The notes beneath the pieces are model-generated. The model was given only the letters and a program-made list of their open reading frames with translations. It was not told the DNA's origin and made no database searches. Source: Gemmatimonadota bacterium (GTDB taxonomy: Bacteria > Gemmatimonadota > Gemmatimonadetes > Gemmatimonadales > Gemmatimonadaceae). From it: DNA of 64,000 nt. The stretch covers positions 1-64,000 of the forward strand of contig JAPLKS010000013.1 of assembly GCA_026387915.1 (NCBI GenBank), written 5' to 3'. This document shows positions 55,801 through 63,345 of the stretch, piece after piece; the stretch's first letter is position 1; the number at the start of each line of letters is the position of its first letter. The position numbers were made by a program, and so were the translations under genes.

Positions 55801-56100
55801 GCCGTCCTCAAAGATCACGTAGACAAACGAGATGCCGAAAAACGAATAGCCGCGCACCGCCCGCGCCCCCGGCACCTTGAGCATGCCGGCGGCAATCGGA
55901 TACGTGACCTGATCTTCCACAATGCGCGGGGCCTGCTCGCTGTACTCGGCCTGCACAATCACTTGCACGTCGCTGAGATCAGGAAGTGCCTCAAGCGGGG
56001 TGCGTTTGAGTGCCCAGACACCGGCCGCGATCGCGCCGAGGGTAAAGAGCAGAACGATGAGCTTCTCGCCGACCGCCCATGCAATGATGCGTTTGAGCAT
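52855..56100 (-). CDS. Heavy-metal efflux RND transporter (CusA/CzcA family)
   Basis: A 1081-residue inner-membrane pump of the HME-RND class. It begins [18 protein letters not shown]. The first helix group has [29 protein letters not shown], the signature of CusA/CzcA with the proton-relay Asp. The two large periplasmic loops and 12 expected helices are present. Loop text such as [21 protein letters not shown] is family-typical. Metal specificity (Cu/Ag or Zn/Co/Cd) is not decided by sequence alone; the Met/His-rich adaptor favours Cu or Ag. It is 7 bp after the adaptor gene. Confidence 0.95.
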   Translation of the reverse strand: [1081 protein letters not shown]

Positions 56101-56107
56101 GGGAGCC

Positions 56108-57547
56108 TCAGGGCTTCTTCGGAGAGTGATTCATACCGGGCATGTTGGCCATAGGGTCTGGCTTTTTCGCGCTGTGGTCCATGCCCGGCATATTCGCCAT
56201 TGGGTCTGGTTTCTTTGCGCCGTGATCCATGCCCGGCATATTCGCCATTGGGTCTGACGTTGCGGCGCCAGTTGCTCCGGCCGGCGGAGCCTGTGAACCC
56301 GAGGCGGGCTTGGGCGCACCCATATCCATTCCGGGCATGTTCGCCATCGCGCCGAGGGCGGAACCGAGATTCGATTCGGCATCGACGAGGAAGGTGGCGG
56401 ATGCGACCAGCGATTCCCCCGCCACCACGCCGCGCAGGATTTCGACGCGATCCTCGGTGGTTTCTCCCAATGTGACTTCGCGCGGCGTGAGCATACCATC
56501 GGCGCTTTTCACAAAGACGAGCACGCGGGTGCCAGTTACAAGTACAGCGGAACGTGGCACGCTCAGCACGTCGCGTCGGGCATCGCCGCGCAGAATGATG
56601 GTGGCGTACATCCCTGGCTTAAGCGCACCGTCGGCATTGGGGAGTTCGACGCGCACTTTGGTGGTGCGCGTTTCCGCCGCGACCGTTGGCGCTACGAAGG
56701 TGACGCGCCCCTCGCGACGTTTGTCTGGCGCAAACTCGAACTCCGCCGTCACCGACTGGCCAACGCGAACTGCGGCGAGATCACGTTCAAAGAGCTCACA
56801 CTCTAGCCACACGGTGCGCAGATCGGCCACCTGATACACCGCCTCACCAGCCATGATGCGTTGCCCGGCAAGCACGTTCTTTTGCATCACCACGCCTCGC
56901 AGCGGCGATCGCAGTGTCAGCGTCTTTTGCACTTCGCCCGTGCGTTCGATGCGTGCCACGTCGGCGTCCGGGACATCCCAGTACTGCAAGCGACGGCGCG
57001 CGCTCGCCACCAGCGCGCTCGCGTTGCGCACAGCGTCCGCGTCGCCACTGGCGACATCGGCGAGCAGTTTGCGCGCGAGGAGCAGTTCCTCTTGGGCCGT
57101 GACGAGCATCGGCGAATAGAGGCGGAGCACGGGATCGTTTTCTTCCACCGGCTGCCCCGTGTACGACACAAACAGTTGTTCGACGTACCCGTCCACCTTG
57201 GCGGCGACACTCTTCATGCGGGTTTCGTCATAGGTCACCACGCCCACGGCCCGAATTTCCGGGCGCAGTGCGGTGCGTTCGACCACGGCGTAGGTGACGC
57301 CAATGCGTTTGGCCGCATCGGCGGTCAGCATCACGGGGTTGCCCACCGAGTTCGTCGCGTCAGTGGCGACGGGCACCGGCACAGGCGGCACGCTGGCCGC
57401 GCGCGTGAACCACCACGCCCCTGCCACGCCTCCACCGACGATCACCGTAAAGAGCCCCCAGCGGAGCGCCGTATTGCGGCCGGCGGCGGACGCGGAATCA
57501 AAGGGCGAGCGCTCGGCGCGCGTCGGAGAAGTTTCGTGATCAATCAT
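56108..57547 (-). CDS. RND efflux periplasmic adaptor (CusB-like) with Met/His-rich C-terminal repeats
   Basis: A 479-residue membrane-fusion protein linking pump and channel. One N-terminal transmembrane helix (about 29-45) is followed by a barrel-sandwich domain with VGVVTYDETRMKSVAAKVDGYVEQLFV, a helical hairpin and a beta-barrel. The tail (from about residue 400) carries four MANMPGM units; the last three are 16-residue repeats of DPMANMPGMDHGAKKP type, coded by 48-bp units at 56111-56254. The spaced Met and His suit Cu(I)/Ag(I) binding. The ATG at 57547 overlaps the channel gene by 4 bp. Confidence 0.93.
   Translation of the reverse strand: MIDHETSPTRAERSPFDSASAAGRNTALRWGLFTVIVGGGVAGAWWFTRAASVPPVPVPVATDATNSVGNPVMLTADAAKRIGVTYAVVERTALRPEIRAVGVVTYDETRMKSVAAKVDGYVEQLFVSYTGQPVEENDPVLRLYSPMLVTAQEELLLARKLLADVASGDADAVRNASALVASARRRLQYWDVPDADVARIERTGEVQKTLTLRSPLRGVVMQKNVLAGQRIMAGEAVYQVADLRTVWLECELFERDLAAVRVGQSVTAEFEFAPDKRREGRVTFVAPTVAAETRTTKVRVELPNADGALKPGMYATIILRGDARRDVLSVPRSAVLVTGTRVLVFVKSADGMLTPREVTLGETTEDRVEILRGVVAGESLVASATFLVDAESNLGSALGAMANMPGMDMGAPKPASGSQAPPAGATGAATSDPMANMPGMDHGAKKPDPMANMPGMDHSAKKPDPMANMPGMNHSPKKP
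56111..56254. repeat. Three 48-bp coding repeats in the adaptor gene
   Basis: Units at 56111-56158, 56159-56206 and 56207-56254 each encode DPMANMPGM plus a D/N-H-S/G-x-KKP ending. A related, diverged copy lies further upstream near 56300-56347. The near-identity suggests recent expansion. Confidence 0.9.
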
Positions 57548-58905
57548 TGCAGTGGTTCTCCTGCCGGACGTGCCGGCTGGGCGGAATGCGCGTCCACCAG
57601 CGGGCGTCCGGTCAGCATTTCGAGTTCGGCCCACGCTTTGCCTTCGTCGGCTTCGAGCGTGAAGAGTTCTTGGCGATACCGATTGAGCGTCATCTGTGCG
57701 TCGAGCAAGGTCATGAAGTTCACGCCGCCAACGCGGTACGCGCTCAGCGACGACGCCACAGTGGCCGATGCCTGAGGCACCACGGAGGTGCGATAGAGAT
57801 CGGCGAGTCGGCGCGCCCGCACGAGACTGGCGTGCGCTTCGGCCACGGCGCCACGCGTGTCGGCCCGCATGATGGCGAGCTCCGCCGCGGCCATGGCGCG
57901 CATCGCGCCCGTTTCCTCACGCACCTGTCGTTGGCGCGTGCCAGCTGCGATCGGAATCGCTGCCCCGACCATCAGGCTGCCCATGCGCTGCGGACCCATG
58001 GGACCTCCCTGCGTGGCCAACTGCATCCCCAGTTGGAGGTCGGGCCAAATCTCGCGCTCGGCGAGTCGCGCCGAGGCATCGGCGGCGCCGACGTCTTGCG
58101 CGCCCGCACGCAGCATGGGGCGGAACTGTTCCGCGAGCCGCTGGAGCGAGTCGAGCGTGGGGAGCACGGCGGGAAAGCGTGGCAACAGCGCCACGCCGAC
58201 GGGTGCGTCGGTGGGAGCGGCAATGAGTGCGCTCAGCCGGGCGGCCATCGTCGTTCGCATGGTCTCCATGCGAATGAGATCTTCCTGCATGCGCGCCAGT
58301 TCTACATTGGCGCGTAGCACGTCTGCCTGCCGTCCCTCGCCTACCTCATACATCTTCCCCGCGAGATCGCCGATGTCCTGCAGCAAGCGCTTGGTATCGC
58401 GGGCGACGCCGAGCGTGCCGTCGGTGGCGTAGATGTCGTAAAAAAGCATCGTACCACGCGCACGTAGTTCGGCGGAGGCGTCGAGGACACGGGTGTCGGT
58501 CGCGTCGGCGCGCGCCGTTTCGGCGAGTCCCGCAAGACGGAGTTTCCCGGCGACCGGCACCATCTGCATCACTTGGATTTGCGTCATACCGAGCAGATCC
58601 ATGGGCCGCAGATTGGGGAGTTCACGGTTCATGAGCCCGAGTTGCAGTTGGGGATCGGGCGCGCGGGTGGCGGCTGGAATCCGTGCCCGTGCGGCACGCG
58701 CCGTAGCGCGTGCGGCTTCGATTCTCGGATTGCCGCGTTCGATGGCCTCGAGCAGCGAGCCAAGGCGCAGCGTGTCGCGCACGGCCGATGGCGGCATCGG
58801 CGACTGCGCCGCACTTGGCGACACGACGGCGAGAATGGCGAGCGTGAGTGACGCAATCGACCGCGACCACGATCGCAATGCGTCATACGTGATGACGAAA
58901 TGCAC
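57544..58905 (-). CDS. TolC-family outer-membrane efflux channel (CusC-like)
   Basis: A 453-residue outer-membrane factor. The GTG at 58905 has GGAGGA 8 nt upstream and gives a signal peptide ending near SPSAAQ. Two OEP repeats of long helices follow (LRLGSLLEAIERGNPRIEAARATA in the first; VSSLSAYRVGGVNFMTLLDAQMTLNRYRQEL in the second). An internal stretch MGPQRMGSLMVG is Met-rich. Its stop overlaps the adaptor start. It completes the tripartite pump. Confidence 0.92.
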   Translation of the reverse strand: MHFVITYDALRSWSRSIASLTLAILAVVSPSAAQSPMPPSAVRDTLRLGSLLEAIERGNPRIEAARATARAARARIPAATRAPDPQLQLGLMNRELPNLRPMDLLGMTQIQVMQMVPVAGKLRLAGLAETARADATDTRVLDASAELRARGTMLFYDIYATDGTLGVARDTKRLLQDIGDLAGKMYEVGEGRQADVLRANVELARMQEDLIRMETMRTTMAARLSALIAAPTDAPVGVALLPRFPAVLPTLDSLQRLAEQFRPMLRAGAQDVGAADASARLAEREIWPDLQLGMQLATQGGPMGPQRMGSLMVGAAIPIAAGTRQRQVREETGAMRAMAAAELAIMRADTRGAVAEAHASLVRARRLADLYRTSVVPQASATVASSLSAYRVGGVNFMTLLDAQMTLNRYRQELFTLEADEGKAWAELEMLTGRPLVDAHSAQPARPAGEPLQ

Positions 58906-59009
58906 GAGCTTCCTCCACCCCTGATGGCTGTGGCATCCGACGAGTGCGGATGCGGCTCGAACGCGGACGCGCCGAGCGGCGCAGCCCGAGGGCTGCGCGA
59001 GCAATCAGG

Positions 59010-59420
59010 TCAGGCTCGAGGCGGTGGGTCGGCCGGGGCGAGCGAGAGCGCGAGCGGAGCGCTCGGCGTCATCGACGCGACGAGCGTGTGTGTTGCCACA
59101 CTCACGAACACCAGGTGGGGTGGCGTGACGGCGAGCGACACGCAGCCGCTCCCCACGCCGCAGCAGTCCGCGGGCGACTGATGGTTGCATCCAACGGGTG
59201 CTTGGGGCGCCGTGTCCTGGGAGGGCGCTGGCGCGGCATGATGATGCGCGCCAGTCGGCATCGACGCGGTGGTCGGAGCCGGTACACTGCGATTTTCGCA
59301 CCGCACCCACGCAAAAGCCGTTGCCTGCCTCGCCATAACGGCCAGCACGAGCAAGCCCACCACACGGCGAAGCGCGTGGCGAGGGAGCAGGCGTTGGATG
59401 CGGCGGGCGAGCCAATACAT
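59010..59420 (-). CDS. Small Cys/His-rich exported protein at the head of the metal-efflux operon
   Basis: A 136-residue protein with an N-terminal hydrophobic segment (about 18-35). A loop follows with a GAHHHAAPAP cluster and cysteines in VRCENRS, VGCNHQS, DCCGVGSGC. A second hydrophobic segment near 95-125 includes VFVSVATHTLVAS. The layout recalls the DUF2946-type proteins found beside copper genes. A metal-binding or metal-sensing role is plausible but inferred. It precedes the TolC-like gene by 104 bp. Confidence 0.65.
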   Translation of the reverse strand: MYWLARRIQRLLPRHALRRVVGLLVLAVMARQATAFAWVRCENRSVPAPTTASMPTGAHHHAAPAPSQDTAPQAPVGCNHQSPADCCGVGSGCVSLAVTPPHLVFVSVATHTLVASMTPSAPLALSLAPADPPPRA

Positions 59421-59447
59421 GTTGAGAACGGCTCCGGTAGATGATGC

Positions 59448-59477
59448 ACGGTAGCCGGAGGGGGGGGGGCTTTACAA
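59448..59477 (-). promoter_or_regulatory. Candidate promoter with a G10/C10 tract in the spacer
   Basis: On the minus strand TTGTAA (59477-59472) and TACCGT (59453-59448) are 18 bp apart, and the spacer contains ten consecutive C residues (59469-59460). It lies just upstream of the metal-efflux operon. The hexamers match 4 of 6 and 3 of 6, so the promoter is tentative; the homopolymer is certain. Confidence 0.35.
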
Positions 59478-59523
59478 GGGTGGCTGGGGCGCGGGCGTGT
59501 AGGCGAAAGCCTGACAGTTGGTT

Positions 59524-59574
59524 AAACGGAAAACGGAAAACGGTGGACGGTTTATCGTTTTCCGTTTTCCGTTT
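59524..59574 (-). terminator. 19-bp perfect inverted repeat built of 7-bp units, downstream of asnS
   Basis: AAACGGAAAACGGAAAACG at 59524-59542 is the exact complement of 59556-59574, with a 13-nt loop that contains GGACGGTTTATCG. It is 36 bp after the asnS stop, a place for a terminator on the minus strand. The arms consist of repeated GGAAAAC units, and the complementary units continue to about 59590. It is copy C of the repeat family also seen at 27180 and 31308. Confidence 0.6.
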
Positions 59575-59609
59575 TCCGTTTTTCGTTTTCTGCTTACTGC
59601 AACCGTTGG

Positions 59610-60908
59610 CTACGGACGCAACCGGTGCATCATCCGCGGAAACGCAATGCACTCACGGATGTGCTGCGAGCCGCAAATCCAGGCTACGGTACGCTCCAGC
59701 CCGAGGCCGAAACCGGCATGCGGGAAGGTGCCGTACTTCCGCAAATCGAGATACCAGTTGTAGGCGTCTTCAGGAAGTTTTTCTTCGCGCAGGCGGTGCA
59801 AGATTTTGTCGAGATCATCTTCGCGCTGCGACCCGCCGATGATTTCGCCGTAGCCTTCGGGGGCGAGGCAGTCATCGCAGAGGACCGTGCGCGGGTCGTC
59901 CGGATTCTCCTTCATGTAGAAGGCTTTCGCCTCCTTGGGGTAGTTCATGATGAAGATCGGCCGATCGTAATCTTCCACGAGCAACGCTTCGTCTTCGGCG
60001 CCGAGGTCGTCGCCCCACACGACTTTGCTCCCCTTCTTTTGGAGCGTGGCCACGGCATCGGTGTAGTTGATGCGCGGGAAGGGCGTCTTGATGTTCTCGA
60101 GCTTGGTAACGTCTCGCTCGCATTCTTTCAGTTCGGCCTGCCGCCGCTCGAGCACGCGCTGCACGAGGTAGGCGAGCAGATCTTCCTGCAACTTCATGTT
60201 GTCTTCGCTGTCGTTGAACGCGACTTCCGGTTCGATCATCCAGAACTCGGTGAGGTGCCGGCGCGTCTTCGATTTTTCAGCGCGGAAGGTTGGGCCGAAG
60301 GTGTAGATCTTGCCGAACGCGGCGGCAGCGGCTTCGCCGTAGAGCTGGCCCGTCTGCGCGAGGTAGGCGTTCCCTTCCTCGAAGTATTCAGTGCTAAACA
60401 ATCCTGAGCGTTCGCCGATGGCAGCCGTCAGGATGGGCGTATCCACACGCAGGAAGCCGCGCTCGTAGAAGAAATCGTGAATCGCCTGCTCGATTTCGTT
60501 GCGAATGCGGAAGATGGCCACCTGACGCGGCGTGCGGAGCCAGAAGTGGCGATTGTCGAGCAGAAAATCGATACCGTGCTCTTTCGGCTGAATGGGATAG
60601 TCGAGCGGACTCGCGCCAATCAGCGAGAGTTCGGCAATCCCCAGTTCGTAGCCACCCGGCGCGCGCGCGTCGGCCCGCACTTCACCCGTGACGGCAATAC
60701 ACGCTTCCTGCGTGAGTTCGCCGAAGAGTGCCCACGCCTCAGGCGTGACCGCATTTTTCACGAGCACCGTTTGCAAAATGCCGGTGCCATCGCGGAGGAC
60801 AACAAAGGCCACCTTCCCCGACGAGCGAAGGTGCGTCACCCATCCGCGGACGGTGACCGTCGCGCCAGCGTGGGCGGAGAGTTCGTTAATGCGCGCGTAC
60901 GTCGTCAT
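59610..60908 (-). CDS. asnS: Asparaginyl-tRNA synthetase
   Basis: A 432-residue class II synthetase. The N-terminal OB fold (1-110) includes VTVRGWVTHLRSSGKVAFVVLRDG. The class II core shows motif 2 in FGPTFRAEKSKTRRHLTEFWMIEPE and motif 3 in GFGLGLERTVAWICG. Length and the HLTEFWMIEPE form fit AsnRS more than AspRS. The ATG at 60908 shares one base with the stop of the sugar dehydrogenase gene. Longer frames run into that gene. Confidence 0.94.
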   Translation of the reverse strand: MTTYARINELSAHAGATVTVRGWVTHLRSSGKVAFVVLRDGTGILQTVLVKNAVTPEAWALFGELTQEACIAVTGEVRADARAPGGYELGIAELSLIGASPLDYPIQPKEHGIDFLLDNRHFWLRTPRQVAIFRIRNEIEQAIHDFFYERGFLRVDTPILTAAIGERSGLFSTEYFEEGNAYLAQTGQLYGEAAAAAFGKIYTFGPTFRAEKSKTRRHLTEFWMIEPEVAFNDSEDNMKLQEDLLAYLVQRVLERRQAELKECERDVTKLENIKTPFPRINYTDAVATLQKKGSKVVWGDDLGAEDEALLVEDYDRPIFIMNYPKEAKAFYMKENPDDPRTVLCDDCLAPEGYGEIIGGSQREDDLDKILHRLREEKLPEDAYNWYLDLRKYGTFPHAGFGLGLERTVAWICGSQHIRECIAFPRMMHRLRP

Positions 60909-62230
60909 TACTTGCCCTTGTAGCTGACCTTGTAAATGATGCCGCCGACATCGTCGGCAATGTAGAGCGAACCGTCCGTGCCCTGCGCGAGACCAGTCGG
61001 TCGATGCAACTTGCCGTCCTTGCCCGGTCCGCCGTTCGCAGAGAAATCTGTGGCGAAATCGCGATGGGCGCTGGCCTTCTCGCCGTTGAGCGGGAGGAAC
61101 ACCACGCGGAAGCCCTGCTGCGGGAAGGGCGCGCGATTCCACGAGCCGTGGAAGGCGACGAACGCCCCCGACTTGTATTCGCCCGGGAACTGCGTGCCCG
61201 TGTAGAACATCATGTCGTTCGGCGCCCAGTGCGCCGGGAATACATACGCCGGCTTCTTGCGGCTCTCGCAGCGGTCGCTGTTCTTGCCATCGCCGCCGTA
61301 CTCTGGCGCGTTCACCAGTTTCTTCTCTTCGGTGGAGAAGTAGCAGTAGGGCCAGCCGAAGTCGTCGCCCTTGAGGATGTGGTTGGTCTGCTCGCCCGGG
61401 TTTTCGGAACCGTACTCGTTGGAGAAGGTCCACTGCCCCACCGGCGGCGCCTGCAGGCCATCGCGACCGTGCATCGTGGCCCAGAGCGACTTGTCACGCG
61501 AGTCCACCGTGAGCGAAACAGAGTTGCGCATACCGGTTGCAAAGCGCACGCCGTCGGTCACTTTCTGGCCGACCTTCGTGGCGTCGTATGACCAGATGCC
61601 CGCACGCGTCTCGAGCTCAACGCACGGATCGGCGCCCTTTACCATTGGACGGCGATCGGTTTCCTGGCAGCTATTGGTGCCCGACCCAATGTTGAGGTAC
61701 AGCGTGGACCCAACAATCACAAAGGCATTGGACACGTGCCCGCCGCGGTACAGGTCCGAGATGACGACCTCGGCCGGACCAACCGTGGTGTCCCCCGTCT
61801 TGTACGTGGAGCGCACGATGGAGTTGCTGCTCGAGTAATAGACGTAGCCGCCCGAGAGCGCGATGCCCGAACCGCTGCCGGGGGCGAGCCGCTTCATATA
61901 CTCGGCCTTGCCGTCGCCGTTCGCGTCACGCAGCAAGGTGAGCGATCCCGCTTGCCGGCCGGTTCCGGCCGCACCGCCACCCGCCTCAGCGGAGGTGGAG
62001 TACGGGTTCACAATCACCAGCATGTCGCCATTCGGAGCCACCACCATGTGGCGCGGGGCTCCGACATTCGTGGCGTACACCGTGGCGCAAAAGCCAGCCG
62101 GCAGAGTGAGATTCGCATTATCCGCGTCGCAGGGGACGGCGGCGCGCGACGGCGCGGAGCTGGCGGCGGCGATGGTCAACAGAGCGCCAAACACGGGAAC
62201 GGCGGCGCGGCGAATAAGCCCTCGGGACAT
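60908..62230 (-). CDS. PQQ-dependent sugar dehydrogenase (soluble GDH/sorbosone type)
   Basis: A 440-residue exported beta-propeller oxidoreductase. The signal peptide ends near SSAPSRA. It has LPAGFCATVYATNVGAPRHMVVAPNGDMLV, FATGMRNSVSLTVD, GEQTNHILKGDDFGWPYC, ALHWAPNDMMF-like PAHWAPNDMMFYTG and GLAQGTDGSLYIADDVGGIIYKV, as in PF07995 glucose/sorbosone dehydrogenases. PQQ and calcium dependence are by family. The ATG at 62230 has GAGG upstream. No PQQ synthesis genes lie in the window. Confidence 0.85.
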   Translation of the reverse strand: MSRGLIRRAAVPVFGALLTIAAASSAPSRAAVPCDADNANLTLPAGFCATVYATNVGAPRHMVVAPNGDMLVIVNPYSTSAEAGGGAAGTGRQAGSLTLLRDANGDGKAEYMKRLAPGSGSGIALSGGYVYYSSSNSIVRSTYKTGDTTVGPAEVVISDLYRGGHVSNAFVIVGSTLYLNIGSGTNSCQETDRRPMVKGADPCVELETRAGIWSYDATKVGQKVTDGVRFATGMRNSVSLTVDSRDKSLWATMHGRDGLQAPPVGQWTFSNEYGSENPGEQTNHILKGDDFGWPYCYFSTEEKKLVNAPEYGGDGKNSDRCESRKKPAYVFPAHWAPNDMMFYTGTQFPGEYKSGAFVAFHGSWNRAPFPQQGFRVVFLPLNGEKASAHRDFATDFSANGGPGKDGKLHRPTGLAQGTDGSLYIADDVGGIIYKVSYKGK

Positions 62231-62276
62231 CAATACCTCGTGGCGATGGTTCTGGACGGCGGTGCAATCGCGTAAA

Positions 62277-62289
62277 GTATAGTCTATAC
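62277..62289. promoter_or_regulatory. 13-bp palindrome with opposed -10-like elements
   Basis: GTATAG-T-CTATAC lies in the divergent gap between the sugar dehydrogenase and the beta-propeller gene. It gives TATAGT on the plus strand and TATAGA/TATACT on the minus strand. It may be overlapping promoters or an operator. Confidence 0.4.
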
Positions 62290-62310
62290 CTCCTCCCGAA
62301 CGGAGAGTTC

Positions 62311-63345
62311 ATGCGCACTTTCGTCCTGATCCCCGCGGTCGCCCTCTGCCTCAGCTTCACCCGTTCGGCCGCGGCCCAACGGCCCGGGCTGATTGTGCTC
62401 AACAAGAGCGAAGCCACAGCGTCCATCCTCGACCTGGCCGACGGGCGCACCCTGGCCACCATGCCGGTGGGCGATGGGCCGCACGAAGTGGCCGTCTCCC
62501 CAGACGGCCGGTGGGCGATGGCTGCCAACTACGGCGGCACCACCCCCGGCCACTCGCTCACGCTCCTCGACCTTCGGACCCGAACCGTCGTGCGCACCAT
62601 CGAGCTGGGGGAGTTTCAGCGCCCCCACGGCATGGCGTGGCTCCCCGATGGCAAACGCGTCGTCGTCACGAGCGAGCTGGCGCAGGCCGTGATTGTGGTG
62701 GCCGCCGAAACGGGGAAGATCGAAAAAACCATCCGCACCAACGTGGGCGGCACGCACCTGCTGGTGCTCGCCAAGGACGGTTCGCGCGTCTGGACCTCCA
62801 ACATCAACTCCGGCACCAACTCGCTCATCGATCTCGAACGCGGCGTGGTGGTCAAGACCGCCGCGAACGGAAAGGGACCGGAAGCCATCGACCTCTCCCC
62901 CGACGGCAAAGAACTCTGGACCGCCGACCGGCCGCTCAACCGCCTCACCGTGCTCGACGCCAACACGCTCGACTCACTCGCCGCTTGGCCCACGGGACTC
63001 TTTCCCAACCGTCTGCACTTTACCCCAGACGGCAAATGGGTGCTCCAGTCCAACGCGCAGTCGGGCACCGTGAGCGTCTACGATGCCAAAGCGCGCACGC
63101 TGGCTGGCACGATCGCATTTGCCTACGACGAAACGATCGCCAAGTCGACCATGCTCAATCAGTTTGGTCGCTCCGCCACGCCGCTCGGCATTCTCATTGC
63201 CCCAGACGGCAAGCGCGCGTGGGTGGCACTCGCCGCGCATGATCGGCTCGCCGAAGTCGACATCGCGTCGCGACGTGTGCTGCGCATGCTCACCGCCGGC
63301 CGCGAGCCGGACGGCATGGCGTACCTCCCGAACGTTTCGCCCTAA
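62311..63345 (+). CDS. Secreted YVTN-family beta-propeller protein
   Basis: A 344-residue exported protein. The signal peptide ends near SAAAQ. At least seven repeats of the YVTN/cytochrome-D1-like form follow, such as LATMPVGDGPHEVAVSPDGRWA, RTIELGEFQRPHGMAWLPDGKRVVVTSE and NAQSGTVSVYDAKARTLAGTI. A GGAG site lies 5 nt before the ATG. It is divergent from the sugar dehydrogenase and converges on recG with a 4-bp overlap of stop codons. The ligand is unknown. Confidence 0.85.
   Translation: MRTFVLIPAVALCLSFTRSAAAQRPGLIVLNKSEATASILDLADGRTLATMPVGDGPHEVAVSPDGRWAMAANYGGTTPGHSLTLLDLRTRTVVRTIELGEFQRPHGMAWLPDGKRVVVTSELAQAVIVVAAETGKIEKTIRTNVGGTHLLVLAKDGSRVWTSNINSGTNSLIDLERGVVVKTAANGKGPEAIDLSPDGKELWTADRPLNRLTVLDANTLDSLAAWPTGLFPNRLHFTPDGKWVLQSNAQSGTVSVYDAKARTLAGTIAFAYDETIAKSTMLNQFGRSATPLGILIAPDGKRAWVALAAHDRLAEVDIASRRVLRMLTAGREPDGMAYLPNVSP

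Noticed and set aside
61000..61433. Extension of asnS upstream of 60908
   Set aside because: It is a shifted-frame reading of the sugar dehydrogenase gene; the asnS OB fold begins at the ATG at 60908.
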